Source: Bradyrhizobium sp. 186
GTDB lineage: Bacteria > Pseudomonadota > Alphaproteobacteria > Rhizobiales > Xanthobacteraceae
Direction of reading: 5' to 3'
Length of the DNA: 64,000 bases
Assembly (NCBI RefSeq): GCF_023101685.1
Contig: NZ_CP082164.1
Span: 2,976,001 to 3,040,000 of the forward strand
The translations under genes were made by a program, and so were the position numbers. Below, in pieces: positions 62,330 through 64,000 of the stretch (positions are counted from its first letter, which is position 1; each line of letters starts with the position of its first letter). The notes under the pieces are model-generated. The model was not told the origin of the DNA. It saw nothing but the letters and a program-made list of their open reading frames with translations, and searched no databases.

Positions 62330-63375
62330 GCAGCGTGCCGTAGCGTGACACAGCTCGCGGTGAAGCCGGGTCCGAGCGCCGTCAACAGCGACCGCGCCGG
62401 CAGCCCCTTCGCGCGAGCCAGCTCAAGCACAAACAATACCGTGGGTGACGACATGTTGCCAAAGTCGGCGATAGTCTGCCGTTCATGGGAAAGCGTTCCT
62501 TGGTCGAGCGCGAGCGCGCCTTCCAATGCATCTATAACCTTCGCGCCGCCGGGATGGCAGATGAACCGGTCAATGTCTTCCATCGAAAGGCGCATGCTGG
62601 AGAGAATTTCCGTCACGGCGGAGTTGAGATGCGTCGTGACGAAGTCAGGTATAGTGCGGCGAAAGATGACGCCGAATCCTTCCGGGTCGACATTCCATCC
62701 CATGATGCCAAGCGTATTCGGCCAAAGGTGTTCGCCGGCAGCCTCGATCTGCGTCGCGCCGCCATCGCCCGCGCGCAGCACGATTGCAGCAGCGCCGTCG
62801 CCGAACAGGCTCACGGCCACAATGTTAGCCTTGGTAAGTTCGTCCAGGCGAAGTGCAAGAGAGCAGAGCTCGATCGTGACCAGCAGCACGTTGGCGCCTG
62901 GCCGAGCCTGGGCGAGGCGCGACGCAATCGATAGACCCGAAACCCCGCCCGCACAGCCGAGACCAAACACCGGTACACGCATTACGTCGGACCGGAAACC
63001 CATCCGGCGGGCGACGCGCGCTTCGAGACTTGGTGTTGCGATTCCCGTTGAAGAGACGGTCACGACAGATTCGATATCGCCGCCAGTAAGTTGTGCGCTC
63101 ACAAGCGCCTTCTCGGCGACGTCGACAAATAGCGCTTCAGCTCCTTCGAGAAAGGCCTCGGTGCGTTCCGGCCAGCCTCGTCGTTCGAGATACCAGTCGA
63201 ATGGCTTGACGCCGTGACGCTTAACGATTCCGGTATTCGAAAAGATGCTTGAGAACCGTTCGAATTCAGGAAAGCGGGCGCCGAAGACATCCCAGGCTGC
63301 CGTCAGAACGTCCTTTTGCAAAAGCACGTGGGGAGGCACCGACGTTGCAAGGGAGACCAGGGCAGCCTTGGGCAT
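62326..63375 (-). CDS. Type III polyketide synthase (chalcone/alkylresorcinol synthase-like)
   Basis: A 349-residue thiolase-fold enzyme from ATG 63375; upstream in-frame ATGs reach 63414, so the start is uncertain. The catalytic triad is complete: C141 in VFGLGCAGGVSGL, H274 in FICHPGGAKV and N307 in ADFGNMSSPT. Such enzymes extend an acyl-CoA starter with malonyl-CoA to give alkylresorcinols or alkylpyrones. Coupled with the methyltransferase and the exporter, the operon probably makes a methylated phenolic lipid or pyrone; product not shown. Confidence 0.93.
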   Translation of the reverse strand: MPKAALVSLATSVPPHVLLQKDVLTAAWDVFGARFPEFERFSSIFSNTGIVKRHGVKPFDWYLERRGWPERTEAFLEGAEALFVDVAEKALVSAQLTGGDIESVVTVSSTGIATPSLEARVARRMGFRSDVMRVPVFGLGCAGGVSGLSIASRLAQARPGANVLLVTIELCSLALRLDELTKANIVAVSLFGDGAAAIVLRAGDGGATQIEAAGEHLWPNTLGIMGWNVDPEGFGVIFRRTIPDFVTTHLNSAVTEILSSMRLSMEDIDRFICHPGGAKVIDALEGALALDQGTLSHERQTIADFGNMSSPTVLFVLELARAKGLPARSLLTALGPGFTASCVTLRHAA

Positions 63376-63644
63376 CGAGGATCTTCGCGCTTCTGTCATC
63401 AGCATAAGAAACATCGGCGCGGTGCAAATATTTCGACGCTTGCAAGAAATGATCTAGCCGGACAGGTCACTAAAACTTGAATGGCGCTACGACTTCCCAG
63501 GTTTCGACTGCGACATGCAGAGCATGTTGTTCTGGTTGCGCTAGGATTTGTGACGTGCGGCAGCTCATGACCGAGCTCCGTCGTAAGCGCGCCGCATCGC
63601 CGGCAAATTGTGCACCTCTACGCAAGATATCTCGCACCCAACCA
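63376..63644. other. Intergenic region between SOD and polyketide synthase genes
   Basis: 270 bp on the 3' side of the SOD gene and upstream of the synthase operon. No gene, terminator or promoter could be recognised with confidence. Confidence 0.4.
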
Positions 63645-64000
63645 CTAGCCTTCATGGCTGTACTGATCGTACAGCTTGGCAGCGTTGTCCCAGCGGATTG
63701 CCTCCATATAGATGTCGACATAGCGCGCCGCCGCCGCACCATAGTCCATGTGATAGGCGTGCTCGTACATGTCGAGCACCAGCACCGGACGACCGCCGGC
63801 CAGTGTCGTGGTGTGGTCCGCCGCCCATTGGTTCACAAGGCGCTTGTCGCGTGGCGAGTAGGACAGGATCACCCAGCCAGAACCGCCGCCTTCTGCCTTG
63901 CCCATCGCGACAAATTCCGCGCGCCAGCGCTCGAGGCTACCGAAATCACGGGTGATAGCCTCCGCCAGCGCGCCGCTTGCGCCGGCACCACCACCGAGTC
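63645..64000 (-). CDS. Fe/Mn superoxide dismutase, C-terminal part (runs off window)
   Basis: The minus strand enters at the window edge in frame with LGGGAGASGALAEAITRDFG and ends at 63645. It carries GGGSGWVILSYSPRDKRLVN and the signature DMYEHAYHMDYG, whose Asp and His bind the metal, followed by YVDIYMEAIRWDNAAKLY. This is the C-terminal domain of an iron/manganese superoxide dismutase, which converts superoxide to oxygen and hydrogen peroxide. The N-terminal helical hairpin is outside the window. Fe versus Mn cannot be decided. Confidence 0.93.
   Translation of the reverse strand, partial: LGGGAGASGALAEAITRDFGSLERWRAEFVAMGKAEGGGSGWVILSYSPRDKRLVNQWAADHTTTLAGGRPVLVLDMYEHAYHMDYGAAAARYVDIYMEAIRWDNAAKLYDQYSHEG

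Overview
The window looks like chromosome or genomic-island DNA of an alphaproteobacterium, most likely Bradyrhizobium or a close relative. This is inferred from a rhizobial-type porin, an ECF sigma factor paired with an NrsF-type membrane anti-sigma factor, many aromatic-catabolism genes with Liv-type uptake, and abundant IS66, IS3 and IS5-like debris. No rRNA, tRNA or CRISPR array was found.

Region by region. 0-7.3 kb: an SDR gene runs off the left edge, followed by a Tat-exported protein of unknown function, a heme-oxygenase-like (HDO) putative diiron enzyme and a large SAM/class III cyclase/ATPase/TPR signalling protein. This block lies between two look-alike ACTGATAAG inverted-repeat sites. 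7.3-11.8 kb: an SDR gene is broken by a complete IS66-family element (imperfect 24-bp terminal repeats, 8-bp target duplication GATCAAGA), and its tail is cut by an IS3-family remnant that also truncates a decayed metallophosphatase. 12.3-14 kb: an intact porin with a terminator.

14.7-45.6 kb is a mosaic aromatic-catabolism island. A module of about 2.6 kb (AraC regulator plus aldehyde dehydrogenase) occurs twice in direct orientation, decayed at 14.8-17.3 kb and intact at 42.2-44.8 kb. Between the copies lie a GMC oxidoreductase, a Rieske oxygenase and its reductase, a class II aldolase, TetR and IclR regulators, a probable operon (FAD hydroxylase, FMN reductase, five-gene Liv-type ABC transporter), a fumarylpyruvate-hydrolase-like enzyme, gentisate 1,2-dioxygenase, a Crp-like regulator, a second AraC regulator and a two-subunit molybdenum hydroxylase. 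The likely logic is uptake of an aromatic acid, hydroxylation or demethylation to gentisate, and ring cleavage to central metabolites; no maleylpyruvate isomerase is visible. Many fragments are scattered among these genes: a LysR/IclR chimera, pieces of ALDH, aldolase, MFS, aldo/keto reductase and FAD hydroxylase, and an 0.8-kb terminal-repeat element lying inside the catabolic operon.

45.6-64 kb is a more ordinary accessory region: a C13 caspase-like peptidase, an arginine amidinotransferase convergent with a Gdx/SugE guanidinium exporter, two small exported proteins, a luciferase-like oxidoreductase, a cupin, a Tat-exported amidohydrolase, a UGT-like glycosyltransferase, an ECF sigma/NrsF pair, a MarR-EmrA-EmrB efflux operon whose EmrB has a large in-frame internal deletion, an overlapping three-gene operon (type III polyketide synthase, isoprenylcysteine-methyltransferase-like enzyme, DHA2 exporter) that probably makes and exports a methylated phenolic lipid, and the 3' part of an Fe/Mn superoxide dismutase at the right edge.

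All identifications are from reading sequence motifs; no database search was run.
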